Source: Sphingomonadales bacterium
Lineage (GTDB): Bacteria; Pseudomonadota; Alphaproteobacteria; Sphingomonadales; Sphingomonadaceae
NCBI GenBank assembly: GCA_028868535.1
Contig: JAGWUH010000010.1
Span: 31,554 to 95,553 of the forward strand
DNA: 64,000 bases
Direction of reading: 5' to 3'
A program made the position numbers and the translations under genes. The notes under the pieces were generated by a model. The model was not told the DNA's origin. It was given only the letters and a program-made list of their open reading frames with translations, and searched no databases. Positions 52,141 to 61,589 of this stretch are shown in pieces. How positions within the stretch are numbered: the first letter of the stretch is position 1; each line of letters starts with the position of its first letter.

Positions 52141-53421
52141 ATGAAGATCCACAAGCTGATCACCACCACCGATGCGCTCGCCGATCTCTGCGGCCGCCTC
52201 GCCCAGGCCGATTTCGTCTGCGTCGACACCGAGTTCATGCGCGAGAACACCTACTGGCCGGAACTCTGCCTGATCCAGATCGCCGACACGCAGGAAGCCG
52301 CCGCGATCGACCCCAAGGCCCCCGGCCTGGACATGTCGCCGCTGCTCGACCTGCTGGTCGACAACGAGGACGTGCTGAAGATCTTCCACGCCGGCGGGCA
52401 GGACGTCGAAATCATCTACAACCTCACCGGCAAGACCCCGCACCCGATCTTCGACACCCAGATCGCGATGATGGCGATCAGCCAGTCGGAGCAGATCGGC
52501 TATTCCAATCTCGTCGAATCATGGCTGGGGCTGCAGATCGACAAGGGCGCCCGCTTCACCGACTGGTCGCGCCGCCCGTTGACCGAGCGCCAGATCGAAT
52601 ACGCGATCGGCGACGTCACCCACCTCGCCAAGATTTTCCCCAAGATTCTCAACCGGCTGAAAAAGACCCGGCGCGGCGAATGGCTCGACGCCGAGATGGA
52701 AAAGCTGGCCGACCCGGAGAACTACCGCAACGATCCCGGCTCGGCCTGGCAGCGGATCAAGGCCGCCGGTCGCAATCCTGCCGTGCTCGGCCGGCTCAAG
52801 GCGCTCGCCGCCTGGCGCGAGTACGAGGCGCAGGACAAGAACCTGCCGCGCGGCCGCATCGCCCGGGACGAGACGCTGGCCGACATCGCCAGCCACCCGC
52901 CCAAGGCGCAGGCCGATCTCGCCAAGGTCCGCGGCCTGTCCGCCGGCTGGAAGGACAACGACATCGGCAAGCGGCTGATGAACACGCTCACCAACGCCAA
53001 GCCGCTGTCGGATGAGGAAATGCCGCCGCGTACGCCGCGGGGCGCCCCGCTCGGCAAGGAAGGCGCGCTTGTCGCGGACCTGCTCAAGCTGCTGCTCAAG
53101 ATCCGCGCGCGCGAGATCGACGTCTCGGCGCGCCTGCTCGCCCGCACCGACGATCTTGAGCTGCTTGCCGCCGGCGTGCGCAAGCTGCCGATCCTCGAAG
53201 GCTGGCGCTACGAGGTGTTCGGCCACGACGCGCTCGACCTGGTCGAGGGCAAGCTTGCCTTCGCCGTGGTCAAGGGCCGCCTGCGCATGACCCACATCGA
53301 CGAGATCCACGAGGAAATGCGCAGCCTCGCCGCCGCCGGCGTCTCCCCCGACGCGCCGCTGGCGAACGAGCCGGAAGCGCCTGCGGATGATACATCCGAC
53401 GATGCGCAGGACGGGGAATGA
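52141..53421 (+). CDS. rnd: Ribonuclease D
   Basis: This 426-residue 3'-5' exoribonuclease trims tRNA 3' ends. The DEDD exonuclease domain has its first acidic pair in [25 protein letters not shown], the second in [17 protein letters not shown] sequence, and the last Asp in YAIGDVTHL. An HRDC domain follows (about 210-290, [25 protein letters not shown]). An extra C-terminal part of about 40 residues is acidic and probably disordered. The oxyR start overlaps its stop by four bases. Confidence 0.95.
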   Translation: MKIHKLITTTDALADLCGRLAQADFVCVDTEFMRENTYWPELCLIQIADTQEAAAIDPKAPGLDMSPLLDLLVDNEDVLKIFHAGGQDVEIIYNLTGKTPHPIFDTQIAMMAISQSEQIGYSNLVESWLGLQIDKGARFTDWSRRPLTERQIEYAIGDVTHLAKIFPKILNRLKKTRRGEWLDAEMEKLADPENYRNDPGSAWQRIKAAGRNPAVLGRLKALAAWREYEAQDKNLPRGRIARDETLADIASHPPKAQADLAKVRGLSAGWKDNDIGKRLMNTLTNAKPLSDEEMPPRTPRGAPLGKEGALVADLLKLLLKIRAREIDVSARLLARTDDLELLAAGVRKLPILEGWRYEVFGHDALDLVEGKLAFAVVKGRLRMTHIDEIHEEMRSLAAAGVSPDAPLANEPEAPADDTSDDAQDGE

Positions 53422-54314
53422 GCGTTTACCAGCCGACCCTCAAGCAACTGCAATACCTCGTCGCGCTGCACGAGCACGGCCACTTCGGCCGCGCCGCCGA
53501 TGCCTGCTTCGTCAGCCAGTCGACGCTCAGCGCCGGGCTGCGCGATCTCGAGACGCTGCTCGGCGTCGTGCTGGTCGAGCGCACCAAGCGCGCGGTGCGC
53601 TTCACCCCGCTCGGCAACGCCGTCGTCGCCAAGGCCCACCGCATCCTGCGCGAGGCCGAGGAGCTGTCGGACATGATCCAGTCCGCCGGCCAGCCGCTGT
53701 CGGGCGAAGTGCGGATGAGCGTGATCCCGACGATCGCCCCTTTCCTGCTGCCGCGCATGCTGCCGCGCCTGCGCCGCGAGCGCCCGCACCTGCGGCTATA
53801 CCTGCGCGAGGAGACCAGCGCGCAGGCGATCGAATCGCTCCACCACGGCCGCGCCGATTGCGTGCTGCTGGCGCTGCCCTACGCCACCGGCGAGGTCGAG
53901 AAGGAGACCATCGAGCTCGACGCGCTGTTCGTCGCCTTTCCGAAGGATGATCCCCGCGATCCCCCCGCCGAAATCCCACCCGAAGCGATCGACGAAACCC
54001 GCCTGCTGCTGCTTGAGGATGGCCACTGCCTGAAGGAACACGCGCTCGCCGCGTGCAACCGGCCCGAGCTGCGCGCCAGCGCGACGATGATCGGCACCAG
54101 CCTGCACACGCTGGTGCAGATGGTCGACAACGGCCTGGGCCTGACGATGCTGCCGGAAATGGCGCTCGACGCCGGCATTCTCAACGGCACCGATGTCGTC
54201 GCCCGCCCGCTGCGCTCGGACAGCGCGAACCGCGAAATCGCGCTGGTGTGGCGCAAGAACAGCCCGCGCAGCGAAGAATTCCGCATGCTGGCCGAGGAAT
54301 TGCGCGCCGGATGA
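53418..54314 (+). CDS. oxyR: OxyR-type LysR-family peroxide sensor
   Basis: This 298-residue LysR-family regulator starts [28 protein letters not shown], with a winged-helix DNA-binding domain (about 8-66). The effector domain carries the OxyR redox switch: two cysteines nine residues apart in EDGHCLKEHALAAC, matching Cys199 and Cys208 of the E. coli protein. Peroxide oxidation of these cysteines turns on catalase and peroxiredoxin genes. It is translationally coupled to rnd before it and nat after it (four-base overlaps). A link to the peroxiredoxin gene near 46.5 kb is likely but unproven. Confidence 0.93.
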   Translation: MSVYQPTLKQLQYLVALHEHGHFGRAADACFVSQSTLSAGLRDLETLLGVVLVERTKRAVRFTPLGNAVVAKAHRILREAEELSDMIQSAGQPLSGEVRMSVIPTIAPFLLPRMLPRLRRERPHLRLYLREETSAQAIESLHHGRADCVLLALPYATGEVEKETIELDALFVAFPKDDPRDPPAEIPPEAIDETRLLLLEDGHCLKEHALAACNRPELRASATMIGTSLHTLVQMVDNGLGLTMLPEMALDAGILNGTDVVARPLRSDSANREIALVWRKNSPRSEEFRMLAEELRAG

Positions 54315-55159
54315 GCCAGCTCGCCGCCTATCTCGCGCGGATCGGGCTGGGCGCCCCTCCCCCGGCCGATGCCCGGGGCCTCGCCACGCTGCAGCAGGCC
54401 CATCGCCGGGCGATCGGCTTCGAAAACCTCGATATCCCGCTGGGCCGCCCGATCCGGATCGACCGCGACGCCGCCTTCGCCAAGCTCGTCCTCGGCGGCC
54501 GCGGCGGGTACTGCTTCGAGCACAACCGCCTCTATGCCGACGTGCTCGCGGCCCTCGGCTACGCCGCCCGCCCTCTGCTGGCCCGCGTCTGGCTCGGCCT
54601 CGACCCGGCCGCCGATCCGGCGCCGCCCCGCACGCATACGCTGCTGCTGGCGGACATCGCCGGCACCCCCTGGATCGCCGACGCCGGCTTCGGCGGCTCC
54701 TACGTGCCGCCGCTGCCCCTGCGCGAGGCGGACGAGGTCGCCACCGCCGACGGCGCCCGCCACCGCCTGCGCCGCCCCGCCGCCGGCGAGGCCGGCGACG
54801 CCGAATGGCTGCTCGAACGCGCCGGCCCGGCCAGCGCCACCGATGGTCGCTCGGCGGCGCACTACGACTGGCAGCCGCAATACGGGTTCACGCTCGCGCC
54901 GGTCGCCCCGGCCGATCTCGAACTGTCCAACCACTGGACCTCGACCCGGCCCGCCACGCGCTTCACCACGCTGCGGATCGCCAGCATCGCCTTGCCCGAC
55001 GGCTTCGCCTCGCTCAACGACCGCCGCCTCTCGCTCCATCGCGGCGGAACCGCCGAAGCCCGCGACATTGGCGATGCCGCCGAATACCGCAGCCTGCTGT
55101 CGGGCCTGTTCCGGATCGAGCTTTCGGACGAGGAGGTCGCCGCGCTCGGCCTGTTCTGA
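54311..55159 (+). CDS. nat: Arylamine N-acetyltransferase
   Basis: This 282-residue cytosolic enzyme moves acetyl from acetyl-CoA to arylamines or related amines. The catalytic triad is visible: Cys in GGRGGYCFEHN, His in PRTHTLLL and Asp in WIADAGFGG. The start MSQLAAYLARIGL and overall length fit bacterial NAT enzymes. The ATG overlaps the oxyR stop by four bases. It ends directly against the stop of the convergent GGDEF-EAL-PilZ gene. Confidence 0.93.
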   Translation: MSQLAAYLARIGLGAPPPADARGLATLQQAHRRAIGFENLDIPLGRPIRIDRDAAFAKLVLGGRGGYCFEHNRLYADVLAALGYAARPLLARVWLGLDPAADPAPPRTHTLLLADIAGTPWIADAGFGGSYVPPLPLREADEVATADGARHRLRRPAAGEAGDAEWLLERAGPASATDGRSAAHYDWQPQYGFTLAPVAPADLELSNHWTSTRPATRFTTLRIASIALPDGFASLNDRRLSLHRGGTAEARDIGDAAEYRSLLSGLFRIELSDEEVAALGLF

Positions 55160-57421
55160 TCAGGCGGCGTCGGTCGCCACCGCGGCCGTGGCCGCGGCGC
55201 TGCTCGTCCCGGTGATCGTGCCGCCCTTGTTCATCACCGAGAACTTCGGCATCGAGATCTTGCCCGCCGCCAGTTGCGCCACCTGCCGGGTGACGAATTC
55301 CTTGGAATTGCGCGGAATCCCGGCCGCGGCCAGGTGATGCGGCAGGATGCGCTGCCGCGTGCACAGGCCGCCGTTGCCGTCGTCGACCAGCGGGGTATCG
55401 AACTCCACGCCCTGCTGGTGCCCGCGCGAACGCTTGACGATCGCGACGACGAGCTGCCCCTCGCCGAAGTCGAGCACGAACTTCTCGCCCAGCGGCACGT
55501 CCATGATGCCCTCTATCAGCGCGCCGGTTGCGGAGAGGTTGCGCAACACTGCCGGATAGTAGTGGTCCTCGTGCACCGCGCCGATGTTGCGATACATCGT
55601 CATGCGCTCATGGCGCTGCTTGGCGGGCCCGTTCGGGGTGATCGTCCAGGCGCCGTTGGCGGTGCAGCCGATGAAGTCCCTGGCCGGCACCGGCCGCGAG
55701 AAGATATAGCCCTGGACGTGGCTGACGCGCGTCTCGCGCACCATGTCGAGCTGGTCGAACGATTCGACCCCTTCCGCCGTCGTCTCCATATCGAGCGCCT
55801 CGGCGAGGGTGACGATCGCGCGGATGATCGCCTTGTTGCGCGGCTCCAGCCCGGTGGCCCCGCGTACGAAGCTCTGGTCGATCTTGATCTTGTCGAACGG
55901 CGCCGTCTTCAGGTAGCCGAGCGACGAATAGCCGGTGCCGAAATCGTCGAGCGCCAGGCGCACGCCGATGCCCTTCAGCGCCGCGAACATCTGGTTGGTG
56001 CGCGCGCCCTCCTGGAGGAACACGCCCTCGGTGATCTCCAGCTCCAGCCGCTCCGGCTCCAGTCCCGCGCTGGCCAGTGCGTGGGCGACGATGCGCGGCA
56101 ACTGCTCGTCGACGAACTGCGCCGGCGAGACGTTGACCGCCACGCGCATCCCGGCCGGCCAGCGCGCCGCCTCCATGCAGGCGGTGCGCAGCGTCCACTC
56201 GCCGAGCTTGCAGATCAGCGACGATTCCTCGGCGATCGGGATGAACAGCGCCGGCGAGACATGGCCCTTTTCGGGATGGTTCCAGCGGATCAGCGCCTCG
56301 GCCCCGCTGACCTGGTTGGTCGCGGCGTTGACCACCGGCTGGAAGAACAGCTCCATCTGGCCCTTTTCGAGCGCGTCGTGGAGGTCTTCCTCGAGCTGGC
56401 GCCGCTGCTCTGCGGATTCGAGCAGCTCGCCGGTATAGAACGCATGGCGCCCGCGGCCGTTGTGCTTGGCCGCGTAGAGCGCGAGATCGGCGTTGCGCAC
56501 CAGCTCCTGCGCGGTCTCCCCGTCATAGGGGCTGACGGCGATGCCGACCGAGGCCCCGATCAGGCAGCGATTGCCCTCGATCGTGTAGGGCTCGGATACC
56601 TGGGCGATGATCGATGTCGCCAGATCCCCCAGCCGTCCACGGTCGTCGACGTCGGGCAGGATCACCTGGAACTCGTCGCCGCCGAGCCGGCACACCTTTT
56701 CCTTGTCGCCGATGACCTTGACCAGCCGTTCCGCCACCACCTTGAGCAGCGCATCGCCGATCGGGTGCCCCAGCGTGTCGTTGACTTGCTTGAAGCGGTC
56801 GAGATCGATCAGCATCGTCGCGCAGGAGCGCTTCTGGGCGGCATAGGCGGTGACGGTGCGGTCCAGCAGCGCGCCCATGTGGCGGCGGTTGGCCAGACCG
56901 GTCAGCGGGTCGTTCATCGCCAGCAGCGAGTTTTCCTCGGCCGACTGGCGTTCCTCGGTGACGTCGGCGATGATGCCGCGAAAACCGTTGAACCGGCCTT
57001 GCCCATCGAGCTGCGGTTCGGCCGAGATCGCCCACCACCACAGGCGGTCGCGATTCTCGCTCCGTGCGATCACGCGCTCGAAGCGCAGCCGCTTTGCAAA
57101 AGTGAAAGGCAGCGTGCGCTGCCCGTTTCCACCGCGGAATTCATGGGACTCGCTGACGTCCGATGGCTGGAAAAGCTCGCAGAACGGGCGCCCGAGGATT
57201 GGCTCGTCGCCCGCCAGCGCCTCGCGCGCGCCGGGGGAGATGTACGTCAGCACGCCGTCGGCATCGGTCGACCAGAAACTGCCGATGTTCAGCGATTCGA
57301 ACGCGCTGCACATCTCCTGCGCGTCCTGCCCGCGCAGCGCGTCCACGCCCTTCGTGGCGATCGACCGCGAGACGGCACGCTCCGCACCACCCGATCGCAA
57401 CCGTGAAACAAGACTGCGCAA
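55160..57421 (-). CDS. PAS-GGDEF-EAL-PilZ protein (cyclic-di-GMP turnover and sensing)
   Basis: This protein of about 753 residues has a PAS domain (about 40-165), a GGDEF domain (DPLTGLANRR, then an intact GGDEF), an EAL domain (EALIRW, LDDFGTGYSSL, KIDQSFV, AEGVES, QGYIFSRP) and a C-terminal PilZ domain (about 595-690). No RxxD inhibitory site precedes GGDEF. In the PilZ part NxSxxG is present (NLSATG), but the first arginine of RxxxR appears to be Gln (QRHER), so binding there may be weak. No membrane helix is seen, so it is probably cytosolic. The upstream-most start is a TTG; an ATG at residue 37 or a GTG at residue 26 are alternatives, so the N-terminus is uncertain. Confidence 0.92.
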   Translation of the reverse strand: MRSLVSRLRSGGAERAVSRSIATKGVDALRGQDAQEMCSAFESLNIGSFWSTDADGVLTYISPGAREALAGDEPILGRPFCELFQPSDVSESHEFRGGNGQRTLPFTFAKRLRFERVIARSENRDRLWWWAISAEPQLDGQGRFNGFRGIIADVTEERQSAEENSLLAMNDPLTGLANRRHMGALLDRTVTAYAAQKRSCATMLIDLDRFKQVNDTLGHPIGDALLKVVAERLVKVIGDKEKVCRLGGDEFQVILPDVDDRGRLGDLATSIIAQVSEPYTIEGNRCLIGASVGIAVSPYDGETAQELVRNADLALYAAKHNGRGRHAFYTGELLESAEQRRQLEEDLHDALEKGQMELFFQPVVNAATNQVSGAEALIRWNHPEKGHVSPALFIPIAEESSLICKLGEWTLRTACMEAARWPAGMRVAVNVSPAQFVDEQLPRIVAHALASAGLEPERLELEITEGVFLQEGARTNQMFAALKGIGVRLALDDFGTGYSSLGYLKTAPFDKIKIDQSFVRGATGLEPRNKAIIRAIVTLAEALDMETTAEGVESFDQLDMVRETRVSHVQGYIFSRPVPARDFIGCTANGAWTITPNGPAKQRHERMTMYRNIGAVHEDHYYPAVLRNLSATGALIEGIMDVPLGEKFVLDFGEGQLVVAIVKRSRGHQQGVEFDTPLVDDGNGGLCTRQRILPHHLAAAGIPRNSKEFVTRQVAQLAAGKISMPKFSVMNKGGTITGTSSAAATAAVATDAA

Positions 57422-57602
57422 ACCGAGAAGACCCTGGCAAACTGTAATGCCGGAAACATTGCATGAGGCCAGTTACGAACGCGTAAAGTACTTGAAAGCA
57501 AATTTCGTGGTTTCAAAAGCGATTGATCAACCCTAAATTATCAATGAACCGACTTCGGATTCGTCGCCTGCGGCATCGGAGCCGAAAACCGCCCGCCGCG
57601 CC

Positions 57603-58178
57603 TCAGTCCATGTGCTTGAGGCCGACACGCAGGTAGTCCCAGCCGGTCACCAGCGTCAGCACCGCCGCGGCCCACAGCGTCGTCACTCCGACGGTCCACG
57701 GATTGATCCAGCCGCCGGTGAAGGGAATCGCGAAGTCGGGGGCGCCGCCCATCAGGATCAGCGCGCCGAGGGCGATGATCTGGAAGGTCGTCTTCCATTT
57801 CGCCAGCCGCGAGACCGGTACCGAGACGCGCAGGTCCGCCAGGAACTCGCGCAGGCCGGACACGGCGATCTCGCGCAGCAGGATCACCAGCGCCGCGATC
57901 ACGTGCCAGCCGGGAATGTCGTTGTTGTGGACCAGCACCAGGATCACCGCGGCGACCATGATCTTGTCGGCGATCGGATCGAGGAAGATGCCCAGCTTGC
58001 TGACCGTCCCCTGCGCCCGCGCCAGGTAGCCGTCGAAGTAGTCGGTCACGCCCATCAGCGAATAGACCGCGAAGGCGGCGATGTATCCGGCGTGCCATCT
58101 GGGCCACCACATCAGCGCCACCAGCACCGGCACCGCCACGATGCGGGACAAGGTCAGCAGGTTGGGAAGGGTCAGCAT
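57603..58178 (-). CDS. pgsA: CDP-diacylglycerol--glycerol-3-phosphate 3-phosphatidyltransferase PgsA
   Basis: This 191-residue inner membrane enzyme makes phosphatidylglycerol phosphate, the committed step to phosphatidylglycerol and cardiolipin. It starts MLTLPNLLTLSRIVAVPVLV, a classic PgsA N-terminus. The CDP-alcohol phosphotransferase motif is complete: DYFDGYLAR, then GIFLDPIADK with both metal-binding aspartates. About five membrane helices fit the family. The ATG at 58176-58178 was chosen, since longer upstream frames do not match. Confidence 0.96.
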   Translation of the reverse strand: MLTLPNLLTLSRIVAVPVLVALMWWPRWHAGYIAAFAVYSLMGVTDYFDGYLARAQGTVSKLGIFLDPIADKIMVAAVILVLVHNNDIPGWHVIAALVILLREIAVSGLREFLADLRVSVPVSRLAKWKTTFQIIALGALILMGGAPDFAIPFTGGWINPWTVGVTTLWAAAVLTLVTGWDYLRVGLKHMD

Positions 58179-58334
58179 GGCGTCCCGCTCTATAATGGTT
58201 TGCAGCGTTTGGGAATTGCCAGAAGCATCCCGCCGCACCGGCGATCGGATGCGCCTGTCCCGTCGCAACCCCCTTGCCCCATCCCCGCCATGCGCTAAGG
58301 CGATGCCAACGGGAAAGGCCGAAGCCGCAGGCGC

Positions 58335-59654
58335 ATGACGACATCGACGCATCTGTTCAGAACGCGCCGCTTCGTGCCGCTGTTCATCACCCAGCTGCTG
58401 GGTGCCTTCAACGACAACCTGTTCAAGAACGCGCTGGTGTTCTTCCTGGTCTACCAGGTCCTGCACAGCGAACAGACCGAGGCGCGGCTGACCGCTTTCG
58501 CATCGACGCTGTTCATCCTGCCGTTCTTCCTGCTGTCGGCGGTCGCCGGCCAGCTTGCGGACCTGCGCGACAAGGCGCGGATCATCCGCATCATCAAGGC
58601 CTGCGAGATCGCTATCATGCTGGTCGGTGCGGGCGGCATGCTGCTTGCCTGGCAGGGTATCGCCATCAACACCGTCGCCATTCCGCTGACGATGCTGGCG
58701 GTGCTGGCGATGGGGGTCCACTCGACGTTTTTCGGCCCGATCAAGTACGCGATCCTGCCCCAGCACCTGAAGCCCGGCGAAGTCCTCGCCGGGACCGGCC
58801 TGGTCGAGGCGGGAACCTACATCGCCATTCTCGCGGGGACGATCCTGGCGGGATGGATACCGGTGCAGTGGGCCTGCGCCGGCGTCGTCGCCGTGGCGGT
58901 CGCCGGCTATGTCGCGGGGCGATCGGTCCCGGCGGCGCCGCCGGTGATCGCCAGCGACCAGCCGCTCGATTACCATTTCCTGCGCGCCTCGATCGCGCTG
59001 GTGCGCAACACCATGCACGAACCGCGGGTGTTCCGCGCGATCATGGCGATCAGCGTGTTCTGGGCGATCGGGTCGGTGCTGTTCATCCAGTTCCCGCCGC
59101 TGGCCAAGAACGTGCTGTCGGCGGACAAGCAGGTCGCCTCGCTGTTCCTCGTGGTGTTCTCGGTGGGCGTCGCGCTCGGCTCGGGCTCGATCAACCACTT
59201 GCTCAAGGGCCGCGTCTCCGCGCGCTTCGCGCCGCCGGCGGTGCTGGTCATGGCGCTGTTCGTGATCGCGCTGGAGCTGCTGTGCACGCAATGGCGGCCG
59301 CTGCCCGGCGCGGAACTCTACGACGTGCCTGGATTCCTGGCCCAGCCGCTTGCCAAGCCGCTGCTGGCGGCGCTGCTGTGCGTGGCGGTTTCGGGCGGCA
59401 TGTTCGTGGTGCCGCTCTACGCGTTTCTCACCACGTGCGTGCCGCAGGACCAGACCGCGCGAACAATTGCCGCCAACAACATCGTCAATTCGGGAATGAT
59501 GGTGCTCGGCTCGCTCGCGGCGATCGCGCTCAGCGCGCTCGGCGTCTCGATCACGCACCAGTTGCTGCTGACCGCGGCGATGTGCACGATCGCCGCCGGA
59601 TTCGCGATGCACCTCTACCGGGCGGAATGCGCCTGCGTCCAGCCGGCGGAATAA
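58335..59654 (+). CDS. MFS transporter, LplT-like
   Basis: This 439-residue major facilitator protein has about twelve hydrophobic helices. It starts MTTSTHLFRTRRFVPLFITQLLGAFNDNLFKNAL; the GAFNDNLFKNAL motif and FGPIKYAILPQHL are marks of the LplT lysophospholipid transporter group. LplT flips lysophospholipids inward for re-acylation, often with the Aas acyltransferase. No Aas domain is fused or adjacent. Its position next to pgsA, divergently transcribed, fits membrane lipid upkeep. The substrate is inferred. Confidence 0.87.
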   Translation: MTTSTHLFRTRRFVPLFITQLLGAFNDNLFKNALVFFLVYQVLHSEQTEARLTAFASTLFILPFFLLSAVAGQLADLRDKARIIRIIKACEIAIMLVGAGGMLLAWQGIAINTVAIPLTMLAVLAMGVHSTFFGPIKYAILPQHLKPGEVLAGTGLVEAGTYIAILAGTILAGWIPVQWACAGVVAVAVAGYVAGRSVPAAPPVIASDQPLDYHFLRASIALVRNTMHEPRVFRAIMAISVFWAIGSVLFIQFPPLAKNVLSADKQVASLFLVVFSVGVALGSGSINHLLKGRVSARFAPPAVLVMALFVIALELLCTQWRPLPGAELYDVPGFLAQPLAKPLLAALLCVAVSGGMFVVPLYAFLTTCVPQDQTARTIAANNIVNSGMMVLGSLAAIALSALGVSITHQLLLTAAMCTIAAGFAMHLYRAECACVQPAE

Positions 59655-59667
59655 CGCGTCGCGCCGT

Positions 59668-59937
59668 TCAGGCGAAGAACGCCATCGCCGCCATGAAGCA
59701 GGCGCAATAGGCCATCAGGAAATCCTTCACGTCCTGCAGCGTGATCGCGCTGCCCCGCCGCCACCGCCTCCAGGCGCGGCGCCAGGCGGCCGCCCTGCCT
59801 GCCCTGGCATCGCGGGCGTCGATGCGATTGCGCCGGCGAACGGGGTCCGGCGCGGCACCGTGGCGCACATGCCGCGGCAGCGATTGCAGGAAAGGATGGC
59901 GGGCGGCATCATCGCCCTGGACCAGTGAACGCCTCAT
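59668..59937 (-). CDS. Hypothetical protein with C-terminal membrane helix
   Basis: This 89-residue frame has an ATG start. Residues 1-65 are very Arg-rich, and a hydrophobic end (DFLMAYCACFMAAMAFFA) could be a membrane helix. No family was recognised. It fills the space between two clear genes, 13 bases from the MFS stop, and its hydrophobic tail argues against chance. The Arg-rich part could simply reflect GC-rich sequence, so this remains tentative. Confidence 0.5.
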   Translation of the reverse strand: MRRSLVQGDDAARHPFLQSLPRHVRHGAAPDPVRRRNRIDARDARAGRAAAWRRAWRRWRRGSAITLQDVKDFLMAYCACFMAAMAFFA

Positions 59938-60083
59938 GCCCCGGTTCTAGGCCGGCGCGGGCGGGACAACCATTTGCTTAACCATGCCGATCCGCCCCAA
60001 CGCGGGACAGCCCGTGGCGCTTTCCCTGAAACATCGGGGAACAATTCCGGAGCATCCGACGGAAGCCGATCGAATCGCGTGTT

Positions 60084-60491
60084 TCACGCCTCCGACAATT
60101 GCAGGATGTAATCCCACTCTTCCGGGCGGATCACCGCGACCGACAGCCGCGACAGCTTGATCAGCTCGATCTCCGCCAGCGCCGGATCGGCCTTGATCTG
60201 CCGGAGGGTCACCGGCTTCGCCAGCTTGCGGACCGGCTTCACCTTCACCGCCGCCCACTTGCCTTCCAGGTCGCTGGGGTCGGCCAGGCCGGACACGGAA
60301 ATCTCCATGATGCCGACGATCTCGAGACCGATGTTGGAGTGATAGAAGAACGCCCTGTCGCCCACCTGCATCGCGCGCAGGTTGTTGGCGGCGCGATGGT
60401 TGCGCACGCCATCCCACGTACCCTCTCCCTCGCGAACGAGATCGTCCCACGAATAGGCGTCGGGTTCGGACTTCATCAGCCAGTAGGACAT
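60084..60491 (-). CDS. EVE-domain protein
   Basis: This 135-residue protein starts MSYWLMKSEPDAYSWDDLVREG, the hallmark opening of EVE (PUA-like) domains, followed by WDGVRNHRAANNL and FFYHSNIGLEIVGIMEI. These residues form an aromatic pocket that in relatives such as Thyn1 recognises modified bases in DNA or RNA. The length equals a single domain. A longer upstream frame was not used. It is divergent from the oxygenase gene. Which modified base it might bind here is unknown. Confidence 0.92.
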   Translation of the reverse strand: MSYWLMKSEPDAYSWDDLVREGEGTWDGVRNHRAANNLRAMQVGDRAFFYHSNIGLEIVGIMEISVSGLADPSDLEGKWAAVKVKPVRKLAKPVTLRQIKADPALAEIELIKLSRLSVAVIRPEEWDYILQLSEA

Positions 60492-60572
60492 GCTATGGAT
60501 CGCCTCGTTCAGGAAACCGACGGGTTGGCCCCACCCGGCCCATAATCGAGACCCGCCCACAGGACCACCTTC

Positions 60573-61529
60573 ATGCCCCTATCCACGCTGCCCGTGCTGT
60601 CGCTTGCCGACGACTTTTCCACGTTTTCCGAAGCGATCGGCCAATCGTTCCGGACGTTCGGCTTCGCCATGGTCAAGGACTTCGACATCGATCCGGCCCT
60701 GATCGCCCGGGGCTGGGAACTGTCGCGCGCGTTCTTCGACCTGCCCGAAGCGGAAAAGCGCGTCTGCTTCGATCCCGCGATCGCCGGCGCACGCGGCTAC
60801 ACCCCGTTCGGCACCGAGATCGCCAAGGATGCCAAGCAGCACGACCTCAAGGAGTTCTGGCACGTCGGCCGCGATCTCCCTGCCGGGCATCCGCTGCGCG
60901 ATGCATCGATGCCGCCGAACGTCTGGCCCGCCAGCCCGGACGGGTTCCGCGAGACCTTCACCCGGCTCTATGCCGAGTTCGACCGCGCCGGCGCCAGGAT
61001 CCTGTCGGCCATCTCCCGCCACCTCGGCCTCCCGGACGACTGGTTCGATTCGGCGATCGCCGATGGCAATTCGGTCCTGCGCCTGCTGCACTATCCGCCG
61101 ATCACCGGGCCTCATGCCGCCGGCGCCATCCGCGCCGGCGCCCATGGCGACATCAATCTCATCACGCTGCTGCTCGGGGCCGAGGAAGCCGGCCTCGAGC
61201 TGCTGGCCAGGAACGGCGAATGGATCAGCGTCAACCCGCCCCCCGGCGCCATGGCCATCAACATCGGCGACATGTTGACGCGCCTCACCAACCACGTCCT
61301 GCCCAGCACCATCCACCGCGTCCGCAACCCGGAGGGCGAGCGCGCGCGGTTCAGCCGCTACTCGATGCCGTTCTTCCTCCACCTGCGCAGCGATTTCCGG
61401 TTCCACACGCTGCCCCAGTGCATCTCCGCGGACAATCCGGACCGCTATCCCCCCGATGCCGACGGCCACGTCATCACCGCCGACGACTTCCTGCAGGAAC
61501 GCCTGCGCGAAATCGGCCTGAAGGCCTGA
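60573..61529 (+). CDS. 2-oxoglutarate/Fe(II)-dependent oxygenase, isopenicillin N synthase family
   Basis: This 318-residue protein has the N-terminal DIOX_N-type half (FAMVKDFDIDP, then GARGYTPFGTE) and a double-stranded beta-helix core. The iron ligands are His and Asp in AGAHGDINLITLL and the distal His in STIHRVRNP; the 2-oxoglutarate-binding Arg-x-Ser is in RFSRYSMPFFLH. Bacterial members hydroxylate diverse small molecules and the substrate here is unknown. AGGA lies before the ATG. It is followed 60 bases later by the LLM-class gene on the same strand. Confidence 0.92.
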   Translation: MPLSTLPVLSLADDFSTFSEAIGQSFRTFGFAMVKDFDIDPALIARGWELSRAFFDLPEAEKRVCFDPAIAGARGYTPFGTEIAKDAKQHDLKEFWHVGRDLPAGHPLRDASMPPNVWPASPDGFRETFTRLYAEFDRAGARILSAISRHLGLPDDWFDSAIADGNSVLRLLHYPPITGPHAAGAIRAGAHGDINLITLLLGAEEAGLELLARNGEWISVNPPPGAMAINIGDMLTRLTNHVLPSTIHRVRNPEGERARFSRYSMPFFLHLRSDFRFHTLPQCISADNPDRYPPDADGHVITADDFLQERLREIGLKA

Positions 61530-61589
61530 GATTTCGCTTTCGTCCGCTTGCCCGCGGACCGACACTGGGCACGAACAGGAGAGCGATTC

